A stretch of 64,000 nt of DNA. Origin: Spirochaetia bacterium UBA6919. Its GTDB lineage: Bacteria; Spirochaetota; UBA6919. Each line of letters begins with the position of its first letter. The stretch's first letter is position 1. The translations under genes and the position numbers were made by a program. The notes below the pieces were generated by a model that saw nothing but the letters and a program-made list of their open reading frames with translations, made no database searches and was not told the origin of the DNA. This document shows positions 18,206 through 27,233 of the stretch, piece after piece. The stretch lies in NCBI GenBank assembly GCA_002450905.1, contig DKAT01000058.1:1-64000 (forward strand), written 5' to 3'.

Positions 18206-18622
18206 TTATTTTTGTGCTATGAATGGGGATTTTTTTATCCCTGCACTCTTGACACCCTGTATGACACTCATTATTGATTTAATATTAACATTACTTTCTG
18301 TGTAAATTAAGACTTCCGGGGAATCATTTCTATTTTTTATAATTGTTTTCAAAGTTCTGACGAGTTGGGATAGGGATATTGTTTTGTTATTTAGAACGAT
18401 AGAACCATTATTTAGAATATTTATAACAATGGCATTATTTTTTTTTAACCTATCTAACTGACTTTTAGGATTATCAGGTACTTTGACCTTACTTGTCTGG
18501 GTCTCATTATTTTGATATGTGTAAGATAATATGAAAAATAACATCAGAGTAAACATGACATCAACCATGGGTGTCAGATCCATCATTGATCTTATTTTCA
18601 ATCTAGATTTTCTTTCGACCAA
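18206..18622 (-). CDS. exbD: ExbD/TolR family biopolymer transport protein
   Basis: A 138-residue ExbD/TolR protein: short cytoplasmic N-terminus, one membrane helix (about 18-38) containing the proton-channel Asp in MMDLTPMVDVMFTLMLFFIL, and a C-terminal periplasmic domain (about 60-138) ending in the usual GVKSAGI motif. These proteins work with an ExbB/TolQ-type partner to harness the proton-motive force for outer-membrane processes. No exbB or tolQ is present in the window, so the partner must be encoded elsewhere. Position directly upstream of tamB on the same strand suggests a cell-envelope role. Confidence 0.92.
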   Translation of the reverse strand: MVERKSRLKIRSMMDLTPMVDVMFTLMLFFILSYTYQNNETQTSKVKVPDNPKSQLDRLKKNNAIVINILNNGSIVLNNKTISLSQLVRTLKTIIKNRNDSPEVLIYTESNVNIKSIMSVIQGVKSAGIKKSPFIAQK

Positions 18623-19114
18623 AGTAAACTCTCATTTTAATTCGTCTTTGATAACCAACATGTGATAGTTAAGGATAATATATATTATAACACAAATTGA
18701 CGAAATATGGTGTAAATATTCTAAATTATTATAGAGAAAATGATAAATAATTTAACACATTTTTATAATAAAAGAAAATTGCATTGTTTAAACACCTAAT
18801 CCATCGACATATTGTAAGTCGTAATAAATATTATGGATAACTTGTTCAATTTGTGTTATTTAATCAGGTTATATTATTTGTACGAGAATATATATTAATA
18901 AGCTATATTATTAAATATTTAAAAATTATTAGATATCAAAAGGATTTATCTTATGGAAAATCCACTTGACAAAATACCATTTTTTATATACTATTCGTTT
19001 GCATCTTATATTCAATAAAGTGATTTATCAAGTATTCAAACATCAGGTATTTATCGATTGGATATTATTTCTGGTTATTGAGATTGATTAAAATAACATA
19101 ATTAAAGAGTTTTT
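18623..19114. other. AT-rich divergent intergenic region
   Basis: About 490 bp of very AT-rich sequence between exbD (minus) and pssA (plus). No ORF of note. It contains a good promoter for pssA at 18966-18994 and presumably the exbD promoter, which I cannot place with confidence. Confidence 0.5.
18966..18994 (+). promoter_or_regulatory. Sigma-70-like promoter upstream of pssA
   Basis: TTGACA at 18966-18971, exactly 17 bp, then TACTAT at 18989-18994. It lies about 120 bp before the pssA start, leaving a leader of roughly 110 nt. Confidence 0.55.
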
Positions 19115-19879
19115 ATGAATTTAAAATGGGTTCCCAATAGTTTGAGTCTTGGGAATCTCTTTCTAGGATTTCTTTCAATTATTTTTTCCTCCATGGGATC
19201 TTATAAGGGGAAGGGATATTTTGTATATGCGACGATATTTATATTAATAGCCAGCGTATTTGATGTGTTGGATGGAAGAATAGCTAGAAAGATGAATCAT
19301 CACAGCCCTCTGGGAAAGGATTTAGATTCCCTAGCTGACCTGGTATCCTTTGGACTTGCACCGGGAATTATGTTTTTTATGATGTTTTTTGGAGAGAAAC
19401 CCTTATATAGCTTTCCATTAGAATATAATCCTGTATTAAATACTATAGTGGGGGTGTTAATTTCCTTTCTATTTCCGCTATTTGGTGCTCTTCGATTAGC
19501 AAAATTCAATGTCACTGAATATAAGGGTTTTTTTATGGGCTTACCTTCGCCAATAGCAGGGGGAAGCTGTGCTCTTCTTCTTGTTTTCAATTATCTACCC
19601 AATATTATAGAGATCCCAGTTAAATTACCTGAGCACTGGCTGTTTTCTACAATCATATTTGTATTTTTTGCATTTCTGATGATATCAAAATTTGTTTTCC
19701 CAAAAAAATCCCCCAGTTTCATGAACTTTTCAAAAGATTTCCCCTTAACTAAAAATCTTCTGAGCTTGGTATTTCTAATCACTCTAATAATTTTCTTTAA
19801 ATTTTTCCTCCTCATCAGCACAATCTATTACACATTTAAGCCGATTATCTTATTCCAGAGAAAGCCATTAACGTCTTGA
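19115..19879 (+). CDS. pssA: CDP-diacylglycerol--serine O-phosphatidyltransferase
   Basis: A 254-residue integral membrane enzyme that makes phosphatidylserine from CDP-diacylglycerol and serine, the first step to phosphatidylethanolamine. The CDP-alcohol phosphotransferase motif DGxxARx8GxxxDxxxD is complete: DGRIARKM ... LGKDLDSLAD at about residues 49-74, giving all metal-binding Asp residues. Several hydrophobic helices and the N-terminal WVPNSLSLGNLFLGF segment fit the bacterial type II (Bacillus-like) PssA subfamily. Short length and the adjacent SFGLAPG favour PssA over PgsA. It stands alone, 156 bp before ftsQ. Confidence 0.9.
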   Translation: MNLKWVPNSLSLGNLFLGFLSIIFSSMGSYKGKGYFVYATIFILIASVFDVLDGRIARKMNHHSPLGKDLDSLADLVSFGLAPGIMFFMMFFGEKPLYSFPLEYNPVLNTIVGVLISFLFPLFGALRLAKFNVTEYKGFFMGLPSPIAGGSCALLLVFNYLPNIIEIPVKLPEHWLFSTIIFVFFAFLMISKFVFPKKSPSFMNFSKDFPLTKNLLSLVFLITLIIFFKFFLLISTIYYTFKPIILFQRKPLTS

Positions 19880-20035
19880 TGAGTATTAGAATATTTCTAT
19901 AACCCTAAAAATATTTCTTTCGATATTTCAAAATTAATAAAATATCATTTTATGATAAAATAGGATTTTACCATAGAATTTCAAAGAAGTTTTAAAAAAA
20001 CGATAAGGAATATTTAAAAATAGTCGATACCCATT

Positions 20036-20890
20036 GTGAAATTTACTTTTCAATCATTTTCATCGGAAGAAAATCTTAATAAACAGGAAGTTAATAATGA
20101 ATCAGGTATTTTAATAAATTATATGTTCACCCGATTAAAAAAACCCATTATTTACACAACCCTGGGATTATTTCTCATGATCATACTGGGTGTTGTTATC
20201 CTTCAGCACACGAATTATCTGGATATAAAATATATTATCTTAAACGACAATATACTCCCAGATCCCGAGAAAAATACTTTACTCCAAAATGCCAATTCTA
20301 AAAGTCTTCTTATTATAAATACAGATCAAATCATAAAAAATATCCAGAATAAATATCATGCCTATTCCGTTGTCGCTGCTAAAAAATATCCTGATACCCT
20401 GATAATCAATATTCTGGATACCCAGCTCATCGCATATCTATATATAGATCATATTAAAAAACCTTATCTATTCGGTCTCAATGATTCTGGTAAAATTATT
20501 ACCAATCCTTCCATCAACCCAGATCAAATCTCAAATCTTCGTCAGCCTGTAATTTATTATCATCATAGCATCTTTAAATTATCCGATTTCAATATTCTTA
20601 AAGCAGGTTCAATCATCAGTAATAATAATGTAAAATCAATATTAAAATCACTTTACTTAATAAAGAAATTAAACAGCTCATTTTACAATAAAATACATCT
20701 CATAAATATTTCAGGTTCTAACGACAAAAACTATTTGAAATTAAAAGAACTAAAAACATTATTTCATTATGGAGATGAGCTTTCTGTTTTAAAATTAATG
20801 AAAATATTAAGTATCGAAGAGGATATTACTACTAAAATTAGTTTTAGAAAAATAGATTTACGATTTCAAAACGTCATCGGAATACAATAA
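20036..20890 (+). CDS. ftsQ: FtsQ-like cell division protein
   Basis: A 284-residue single-pass protein: cytoplasmic N-terminus of about 37 residues, a membrane helix (about 38-58) and a periplasmic POTRA-like domain (about 60-135; LDIKYIILNDN ... VVAAKKYPDTLIINILD), followed by a beta-rich region like the FtsQ/DivIB beta domain. Sequence identity to FtsQ is low but the layout and the position directly upstream of ftsA and ftsZ support the call. FtsQ links the periplasmic and cytoplasmic parts of the divisome. The GTG start at 20036 lacks a strong ribosome-binding site. An ATG at 20123 (MFTRLKKP) is a possible alternative. Confidence 0.8.
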   Translation: MKFTFQSFSSEENLNKQEVNNESGILINYMFTRLKKPIIYTTLGLFLMIILGVVILQHTNYLDIKYIILNDNILPDPEKNTLLQNANSKSLLIINTDQIIKNIQNKYHAYSVVAAKKYPDTLIINILDTQLIAYLYIDHIKKPYLFGLNDSGKIITNPSINPDQISNLRQPVIYYHHSIFKLSDFNILKAGSIISNNNVKSILKSLYLIKKLNSSFYNKIHLINISGSNDKNYLKLKELKTLFHYGDELSVLKLMKILSIEEDITTKISFRKIDLRFQNVIGIQ

Positions 20891-20938
20891 TGATGGGTAT
20901 TATTGGGGTTTGACTTAAGTTAACGCTATGGAGTTTCT

Positions 20939-22177
20939 ATGGAATATGGAGTGATCGCAGGATTAGATATTGGTACTACTAAGGTATGTGCTGTCATTGG
21001 TCAAAAAAATGAATACGATGAACTGGTTATCCTTGGAGTGGGTATTGCGCCTTCCTATGGATTAAAAAAAGGGGTTATCGTTAATATTGATAGTACAATG
21101 GACTCTATAACCAAAGCTATTGAAGACGCTGAACTTATGGCTGGAATTGAAGTGGACGCACTCTATACCGCAATTACCGGGGGACACATCAAAGGGCAGA
21201 ATAGCCGGGGTGTCATTGCTGTATCCAGTCGAAATCGGGAGATCACAGAAAGAGAAATCCATCGCGTAATCGAAGCAGCCCAAGCCTTAAAATATCCTTC
21301 TGATAAAGAAATTATTCATGTTATCCCATGGGAATTCATGGTGGATGAGCAGGACGGAATTAAAGACCCTATCGGAATGACGGGTGTACGTCTTGAAGTG
21401 GATGCCCATATCGTAACAGGAAGCCACACAGCACTCCAAAACATAACTAAAAGTATTAATAGAGCTGGAATAGAGGTATCAGACTTTGTTTTAAGTTCCC
21501 TCGCCTCCGCTGAAGCCGTTTTAAATGAGGATGAGAAAGAGGTCGGTGTACTCATGATTGATATCGGTGGGGGAACGACTGACTGTGTCTTGTTTGTCAA
21601 TGGAAGCATTCAATATAGCTCTGTATTTCCCGTGGGTGGAAAACATATTACTAAAGATATTTCAATGGGGCTTAAAGTTCCGGACTATATAGCAGAGAAA
21701 ATTAAATTAAATCATGGGTGCTGTTTTGTTACAGCAGAAGATTCAGAAGATGAAATTGAAGTCCCAAGTGTAGGAAACAGAACCCCAAGAAAAGTCCATC
21801 TAAAAAGTCTTTGTGACATTATTGAACCCAGGGTAGAGGAAATCATTGATCTTATATATCAGGATGTTGTCCGAAAGAATGTTATCCAATTCGCAACTGG
21901 AGGAATTGTCCTCACCGGAGGAACTGCATTTCTCCCTGGTATAGAAGAAATCACGGAAAAGGTTTTTAACATCCAAACACGTATTGCTATCCCAGAGAAC
22001 ATATCTGGCTTGAAAGATAAAATCGAATCCCCAATCTACTCAACAGCCGTGGGATTAGTAGCTTATGGATTACGGGAATTTGAATCAGAATACTCAAGCG
22101 GCAGTCAGCCTAAAACTGGTCTTTTCAAAAGAATGAAGGCTTCTATCAGTGGATTTGCAAAAGAGTTTTTCGCATAA
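20939..22177 (+). CDS. ftsA: Cell division protein FtsA
   Basis: A 412-residue actin-like ATPase that tethers FtsZ to the membrane. Phosphate-binding loops GLDIGTTKVCAVIG (9-22) and IDIGGGTTDCVLF are present, as are the SHS2 1C region (SRNREITEREIHRVIEAA) and the adenosine motif TGGTAFLPGIEEI. The C-terminus (LFKRMKASISGFAKEFF) is an amphipathic helix of the kind that inserts in the membrane. It lies 48 bp after ftsQ and 106 bp before ftsZ, the classical order. The ATG at 20939 gives the usual MEYGVIAGLDIGT beginning. Confidence 0.96.
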   Translation: MEYGVIAGLDIGTTKVCAVIGQKNEYDELVILGVGIAPSYGLKKGVIVNIDSTMDSITKAIEDAELMAGIEVDALYTAITGGHIKGQNSRGVIAVSSRNREITEREIHRVIEAAQALKYPSDKEIIHVIPWEFMVDEQDGIKDPIGMTGVRLEVDAHIVTGSHTALQNITKSINRAGIEVSDFVLSSLASAEAVLNEDEKEVGVLMIDIGGGTTDCVLFVNGSIQYSSVFPVGGKHITKDISMGLKVPDYIAEKIKLNHGCCFVTAEDSEDEIEVPSVGNRTPRKVHLKSLCDIIEPRVEEIIDLIYQDVVRKNVIQFATGGIVLTGGTAFLPGIEEITEKVFNIQTRIAIPENISGLKDKIESPIYSTAVGLVAYGLREFESEYSSGSQPKTGLFKRMKASISGFAKEFFA

Positions 22178-22283
22178 TTAAAGAAATGAATAAAATATAT
22201 ATGAATAAATCAATTAAATGTGATTACAAGATAAATTAATATTATAACTTATTTAAGTAGAATTAATACCGGGAGGGGACACC

Positions 22284-23444
22284 ATGAGCATCGAAATCTT
22301 CAATGATGATTTAAATCCAACTGTCATAAAAGTAATTGGTATAGGCGGTGGCGGTTGTAATGCTGTCAACCGTATGATCAATTCAAATATCCAGAATGTA
22401 GAATTTATTGTTACAAACACAGATGCTCAGGCACTCAGTCTTTCAAAGGCCATAAATAAAATTCAAATCGGTGGTAAACTGACAAAAGGTCTTGGAGCCG
22501 GTGCAAATCCTAAAATAGGAGAAGACGCAGCCCTCGAGGACCGTGAAAGACTGGCTCAATCCATCAAAGGCGCTGATATGATTTTCATAACCGCAGGACT
22601 TGGTGGTGGAACAGGTACTGGTGCTGCCCCTATCATTGCTGAAATAGCCAAAGAAACAGGTGCCCTTGTCGTTGGTGTCGTCACAAAACCCTTTCGATTT
22701 GAAGGAAAACAACGTATGGAGAAGGCTGAAATAGGGAGTAGTAAGCTAGTTAAAATAGTTGATACCCTAATCACGATTCCCAACCAAAATCTATTAAATT
22801 TCGTCGATAAAAAAACTTCTTTTAAAGATGCATTTCTCCTCGCTGATGATGTCCTACGCCAGGGTGTACAAGGAATATCAGACATAATCACCATTCCAGG
22901 ACTTATTAACGTAGACTTTGCAGATGTCAGAGCAATTATGAAAGATGCTGGAAACGCTATTATGGGTATCGGTATTGGAAAGGGTGAGAAGAAAGCAGCC
23001 GAAGCAGCCGCTATCGCTATTGCAAATCCTCTACTCGAAGGTGTTTCAATGGAAGGAGCCAAAGGTGTTCTTGTTAACGTCACAGGTGGCAATGATTTCT
23101 CCCTCCATGAATACGAGGAAATCAATACTCTTATTACCAGCAATTGTGATAAAAATGCCAATATCATTATTGGAACATGTATTGACAATTCATTACACGA
23201 TGAAATCAGGGTCACAGTCATCGCAACAGGATTTAACCAACGTGGAAATATCCGACTAGGAAATATTGATACAGCTGAAATAACTTCACCATCAACAAAT
23301 ATTACAGATTATAAAAAGGATAATCCCTTAGATGACAAACAACTAGTTTCAGAAATGAACAAAAAAAATAAAAGTAGATCAACTATATTATATGATGAAA
23401 GCGATTTAGATATCCCAGCATTCTTACGTAAAAAAGCAGAATGA
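22284..23444 (+). CDS. ftsZ: Cell division protein FtsZ
   Basis: A 386-residue tubulin-like GTPase that polymerises into the division ring. The N-terminal GIGGGGCNAVNRMI, the tubulin signature GGGTGTGAA (107-115), the T7-loop region and the C-terminal conserved peptide (LDIPAFLRKK) that binds FtsA are all present. A strong purine-rich ribosome-binding site (GGGAGGGG, about 7 nt upstream) fits a highly expressed protein. It is the last gene of ftsQAZ. The following 230 bp contain a hairpin and a broken small gene rather than further division genes. Confidence 0.98.
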   Translation: MSIEIFNDDLNPTVIKVIGIGGGGCNAVNRMINSNIQNVEFIVTNTDAQALSLSKAINKIQIGGKLTKGLGAGANPKIGEDAALEDRERLAQSIKGADMIFITAGLGGGTGTGAAPIIAEIAKETGALVVGVVTKPFRFEGKQRMEKAEIGSSKLVKIVDTLITIPNQNLLNFVDKKTSFKDAFLLADDVLRQGVQGISDIITIPGLINVDFADVRAIMKDAGNAIMGIGIGKGEKKAAEAAAIAIANPLLEGVSMEGAKGVLVNVTGGNDFSLHEYEEINTLITSNCDKNANIIIGTCIDNSLHDEIRVTVIATGFNQRGNIRLGNIDTAEITSPSTNITDYKKDNPLDDKQLVSEMNKKNKSRSTILYDESDLDIPAFLRKKAE

Positions 23445-23533
23445 TTTAATTATATAAAATAATATCTTTTATAAGCAATTTAGAAAAAAGACTTGATTTT
23501 TTTGATTTTTTCTTATATAATTCTACTGAAGTT

Positions 23534-23661
23534 ATGGTAAAAAGAAATGCTGTGATAAGACTTACCACAGCATGACCTAATAAAAAGGAGAAATTTATGG
23601 TAAAAGGAGAAGTTTACGAAAAATCGTTCAACTTACATTATCATTAACACTACTCGTATAA
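23534..23661 (+). pseudogene. Relic of a small exported-protein gene, with hairpin
   Basis: Two short starts, MVKRNAV (ATG 23534, TGA at 23573-23575) and MVKGEVY (ATG 23597, preceded by AAAAAGGAG), begin with the same ATGGTAAAA. If two bases are skipped after the second ATGGTAAAA, the frame reads RSLRKIVQLTLSLTLLV and stops at 23659-23661, which looks like a signal peptide. A stem-loop (ATGCTGTG / CACAGCAT, 23547-23554 with 23566-23573) lies inside the first copy. I read this as decayed remnants of a duplicated signal-peptide gene. Function cannot be stated. Confidence 0.4.
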
Positions 23662-23680
23662 ATTTATTCCTTACTTACCA

Positions 23681-24982
23681 ATGAATTTTTTAAACTATTT
23701 TTTTAAAAATCGTTATCAAAGTCGGTATTTCCTTATCATTGGGCTTATTTTATTTAAATTTTTTCTCAATTCCTGCCAGCAGCAAAACACCCAGTTTGTA
23801 ACCGCAGAAAAATTATTCAACGAAAAAAAATATCGACAAGCCATCCCATTATACGAAAATGCGCTCCAAACCACACAAATCAAATCGATCATCACCCAAA
23901 TAAACAAACGATTGAATTATATTTATTACACCCTTGGAAAAAAATACTTCGATGAAAAGCAGTTCACAAAAGCCATTGAATACCTAACATCTCTTGAAAA
24001 TCTATCCTATAAAACAAATGAAAAAAATATCCAGGAAATGATTATTCAGTCAAGATTAGAGTTGTCAAAACAAGTCTATATCCAAAAAAAATACCATGAA
24101 ACCATACAACAAATCGATCTCCTTAAAAAAAAATACACCGTTCCTGATATGTATTATCAATCTACCAATGACTTAATAATAAATAGCCTCTACGCCATAG
24201 CGATAAACCATTATGATAAACAAGAATATTATCTGGCAATAAATTATTTTAATCAACTCAAAATGGAATATCCCCATTCTGATCTCACTAAAAAAAGTAT
24301 TCCATATTTAGAAGAGAGTTATTTCAAAGATGGCGAATTACAATTTTCAAAAAAGGCTTATCAAAATGCACTAAGCTCATATAAAGAAGTGATTAATAAA
24401 AAATTATTTCCAAACAACAAATACTTCAACGAGGCGAATAGAAAAATTCAAATCATTAATAAAATCCTCAATGAAAATCCTCAGTACAAACAAATAAAAA
24501 AAATCGACACCCAACAAATCCTTGAAGATAAGGGAAATTCCTACAAAAAACCCTATAACAACAAAGATTTACAAACCCTTATAAAAGTCTTACAAATGGA
24601 AATGAAAAAAAATCCTGAAGAACTAAAATTAAATATATTTAAAATTTATAAAAATAAATACATCGATTTGACAGCACTAAATTATAGCCACTACAAACCA
24701 GTATCCCCTAAAAAAATACAGAAAAAAGAAATAAACAATCTCCTCAACAATTTCTTTTCAAAAAATAAAACAAAACCAAATATCATTTACAAATACATCC
24801 TATACACCAAAACGTACCCCCAGCTAAATATCCTCATCACCCAGGAAGACTTCTTAAAAATTGATTTCAGAAAATCATTCCAATTTAATATACAAGGGAA
24901 TATTACAGATTTAAAACTCATTCAAAACGACATCTCCATAACCATCTCCACATCAAACATTAAATTCACTCACATCAATTAG
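23681..24982 (+). CDS. TPR-containing putative lipoprotein
   Basis: A 433-residue protein with an N-terminal hydrophobic stretch (about 17-31) and a possible lipobox FLNSC (about Cys33). TPR-like units follow: AEKLFNEKKYRQAIPLYENAL, GKKYFDEKQFTKAIEYLTSL, AINHYDKQEYYLAINYFNQL and DGELQFSKKAYQNALSSYKEV. The spacing is loose, as in BamD/YbgF-type repeats. The C-terminal third (about 300-433) is Lys/Asn-rich with predicted strands and no recognisable family. It is probably a periplasm-facing scaffold. The stop is only 2 bp from the convergent oxidase-like gene. Confidence 0.75.
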   Translation: MNFLNYFFKNRYQSRYFLIIGLILFKFFLNSCQQQNTQFVTAEKLFNEKKYRQAIPLYENALQTTQIKSIITQINKRLNYIYYTLGKKYFDEKQFTKAIEYLTSLENLSYKTNEKNIQEMIIQSRLELSKQVYIQKKYHETIQQIDLLKKKYTVPDMYYQSTNDLIINSLYAIAINHYDKQEYYLAINYFNQLKMEYPHSDLTKKSIPYLEESYFKDGELQFSKKAYQNALSSYKEVINKKLFPNNKYFNEANRKIQIINKILNENPQYKQIKKIDTQQILEDKGNSYKKPYNNKDLQTLIKVLQMEMKKNPEELKLNIFKIYKNKYIDLTALNYSHYKPVSPKKIQKKEINNLLNNFFSKNKTKPNIIYKYILYTKTYPQLNILITQEDFLKIDFRKSFQFNIQGNITDLKLIQNDISITISTSNIKFTHIN

Positions 24983-24984
24983 AT

Positions 24985-25404
24985 TTAATTCATTGGTTTA
25001 GGTTTTGAAAGCAGAGTAAACAATAAATTAATAACAAATAAACTAATACCAATCCCGGATAAAATCCCGCCCCCAACAAAAATCACATTCCCAAATCCCT
25101 TCATATAATCCAATGCCCTAAAATGAAATCCCGTGGTCAATAAAAATAATCCTATATTCGAACACCAGAAGTGATAGGGTATCCATCTCGGAAAATAAAT
25201 ATTCACCCCATTAAATCTCGGCATAATATGATAAGCTATCCCCATAATCATCATGGACATAAACCCTAATAAATTATAATGGGCATGCATAAATTTCATA
25301 TCAAAGGCGATTCCAATATCAAATACACGCATCAATCCAATGCACATCCCAATAAATAAATAAATCAATGATAAAATTACAAATAACCTAGGATATTTAG
25401 CCAT
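24985..25404 (-). CDS. Small heme-copper-oxidase subunit I-like membrane protein
   Basis: A 139-residue protein with four predicted membrane helices. The segment FMHAHYNLLGFMSMMIMGIAYHIMPRF resembles the HxHxNLLG...MGxxYHxxPR motif of NorB/CcoN-type catalytic subunits, which supplies heme-ligand His residues. Full subunits have 12 helices, so this is a miniature relative of the small stand-alone 'cytochrome oxidase subunit I-like' family, not an enzyme in the usual sense. It may bind heme and act in redox sensing or transfer (inference). An FNR/CRP-type palindrome lies about 125 bp upstream of its start, consistent with oxygen control. Confidence 0.7.
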   Translation of the reverse strand: MAKYPRLFVILSLIYLFIGMCIGLMRVFDIGIAFDMKFMHAHYNLLGFMSMMIMGIAYHIMPRFNGVNIYFPRWIPYHFWCSNIGLFLLTTGFHFRALDYMKGFGNVIFVGGGILSGIGISLFVINLLFTLLSKPKPMN

Positions 25405-25525
25405 CTATACCTCACAATTCTATAAATCGGTATATCCACCAGCAAATCCTTTAGAGCAATTTCTGATAGAATATTTTTTTTATTAAAAATCCACATAAAT
25501 AAAGTGATTCCCAAATGCTCTATAA

Positions 25526-25539
25526 GTGATTTATATCAC
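25526..25539. promoter_or_regulatory. FNR/CRP-family operator-like palindrome
   Basis: GTGATTTATATCAC: two perfect 5-bp arms (GTGAT / ATCAC) around 4 bp, the spacing of FNR/CRP-family sites. On the minus strand a TTTATT -10-like box sits about 33 nt from its centre, near the class II arrangement, pointing at the small oxidase-like gene. It could also serve the divergent gene at 25698. Confidence 0.5.
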
Positions 25540-25573
25540 AGATAATCAAAAATATATAAATTTTTTAAAGAAC

Positions 25574-25602
25574 TTGACATTTTACCAAATATTTTATAAT
25601 TT
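25574..25602 (+). promoter_or_regulatory. Sigma-70-like promoter upstream of the 25698 gene
   Basis: TTGACA at 25574-25579, 17-bp spacer, TAATTT at 25597-25602, overlapping TATAAT at 25595. It lies about 96 bp before the start codon. Confidence 0.45.
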
Positions 25603-25697
25603 TATCCATTAAAGAGTGATTATGTTATGTAAACTAGGAAAATAATAACCTGTAATTATTTCTATAACCCTTAATTAATCAACAAACAAAGGATCTT

Positions 25698-26258
25698 TTG
25701 ATGAAAAAATACCTCTTATTCATAATAATTATTTCAATCAGTTTCTTTGGAATAATGGAAAAAAAGGGATATTCAATCTATACAATGAATTGGTATTATG
25801 GAGTTCCAAACTGGGATCAATCCTTTGTTAAAAAAATATCAAATCAATTTGGACTTAAAAAAGTTGTTCGTGTGGTCCATTCTAAAATTAAAAATAAAGA
25901 TGGTTCTACCAGCCCTATCCGATATGAATTTATCGAATTCCAAAACTTAAAATCAAAACTCATCGTCTCCTTCGAAAGAAACGGCACAAAGCCCATCGGT
26001 AATGTATTAAATAATATATATATCTTATCTAAAAACAAATCTTTATTATACTCTGTAGCAAACTATTTTTTACAGCACTCACAAGCAGCAAAGGCATATA
26101 AACAAAAATGGGCTAAATACTTATATAAAATGTCCTTTGAAAGAAGACCCATTAAATATTTTGAATACGGTGGCATCCCATCTCTTCGATGTATCACTCA
26201 CTTAATCCAAAGAAACAGAAATTCAGCATACTATCTCGAAGTATCTATTGCTAATTAA
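25698..26258 (+). CDS. Exported protein of unknown function
   Basis: A 186-residue protein with a clear Sec signal peptide (MMKKYLLFIIIISISFFGI, about 1-19) and no lipobox. The mature part is basic and aromatic-rich (YTMNWYYGVPNWDQSF, then strands such as IRYEFIEFQNLKSKLIVSFE). I do not recognise a family. AAAGGATC before the ATG is a fair ribosome-binding site. It stands between the divergent oxidase-like gene and the methyltransferase gene, with no evident functional link to either. It probably acts in the periplasm or at the surface. Confidence 0.65.
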   Translation: MMKKYLLFIIIISISFFGIMEKKGYSIYTMNWYYGVPNWDQSFVKKISNQFGLKKVVRVVHSKIKNKDGSTSPIRYEFIEFQNLKSKLIVSFERNGTKPIGNVLNNIYILSKNKSLLYSVANYFLQHSQAAKAYKQKWAKYLYKMSFERRPIKYFEYGGIPSLRCITHLIQRNRNSAYYLEVSIAN

Positions 26259-26308
26259 AGTTATAATTATATTTAAATTATCTCTTTAGTCTGTCGTTAT
26301 ATCTTCAT

Positions 26309-27058
26309 ATGGATGTATATATAAATTATTCATACAAATCACATGATGCCCCCGTTGAAATAAATAAAAATCGTCTTATAAAATCCTTTTCAAAATCAGC
26401 AAACACATATAATCAATGGGCAATTCCACAATATCAAGTTGCAGAACATCTAATAAACTGTTTAGATAAAAATACCTTTTCTGGAAAAATCCTTGATGCA
26501 GGTTGTGGTACAGGGATTATAACAAATCACATTAAACATCTTTTCCCTGAAGCTAACATCACAGGTATAGACATTTCTCCCAAAATGATAGATAATTATA
26601 ATTCAATCTATGGACAGGGAATATTAAATGATATGCAAAACCTGTCATTTCAGGATAATTATTTCGATCATTGTATTTCCAGCTTCTCTTTGCACTGGAC
26701 TGATTTCAAAAAGAGTCTGTCAGAAATAATCAGGGTAAGTAATAAATTTATTTCCTTTGCACTGCCCATTGAAGGATCATTTATATCAAACAACTTTCCT
26801 TTCCCAAAAAAAGAAGATATCATTTTATCCTGTATAAACTATGGATTATCCATACAATTCAAAACAATCCAAAAAATAAATATACCCTATCAAGGATTAG
26901 ATTTATTGAAGTATTTTCACTACACCGGCACATCTCTCCCCTATCTCATTGAAAAAAAAGGGATAGCAAGCAGGAAAACTATATTGAAATGGCTTGATTC
27001 AATTCAAAATCCAAATTATCAAATACTTTTCCTCCATGGCACGAAAGACCCATCCTGA
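26309..27058 (+). CDS. BioC-like SAM-dependent methyltransferase
   Basis: A 249-residue class I methyltransferase. The N-terminal segment KNRLIKSFSKSANTYNQWA...QYQVAEHLI is the BioC signature (VxxxFSRAAxxYDxxAxxQ). The SAM motif ILDAGCGTGIITNHI (about 61-75) and GIDISPKMI follow, then LSFQDNYFDHCISSFSLHW. BioC methylates malonyl-ACP to start biotin synthesis. No other bio gene lies in the window, so BioC is the best but not a certain assignment. The extra N-terminal MDVYINYSYKSHDAPVE is probably real given the ATG position, though no strong ribosome-binding site precedes it. Confidence 0.72.
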   Translation: MDVYINYSYKSHDAPVEINKNRLIKSFSKSANTYNQWAIPQYQVAEHLINCLDKNTFSGKILDAGCGTGIITNHIKHLFPEANITGIDISPKMIDNYNSIYGQGILNDMQNLSFQDNYFDHCISSFSLHWTDFKKSLSEIIRVSNKFISFALPIEGSFISNNFPFPKKEDIILSCINYGLSIQFKTIQKINIPYQGLDLLKYFHYTGTSLPYLIEKKGIASRKTILKWLDSIQNPNYQILFLHGTKDPS

Positions 27059-27233
27059 TCAATCAACAAAAATTATAACATTGTTAATTCCAATTCAATA
27101 TCGTGAAATTAAATAACATTCAGCACTCTTTACTAAAAATTATTATGAAGAAAATGTAAATTTCTCTTTACTTTAAAAAACAATTTATAGATATTTATTA
27201 TTAACAACCCGAAGTTTATTCAAGGAGTTTTTC

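Noticed and set aside
22556..23221. A 221-codon open frame on the strand opposite ftsZ
   Set aside because: It is a mirror of the biased ftsZ coding sequence, has no ribosome-binding site and shows no domain; ftsZ itself is unmistakable.
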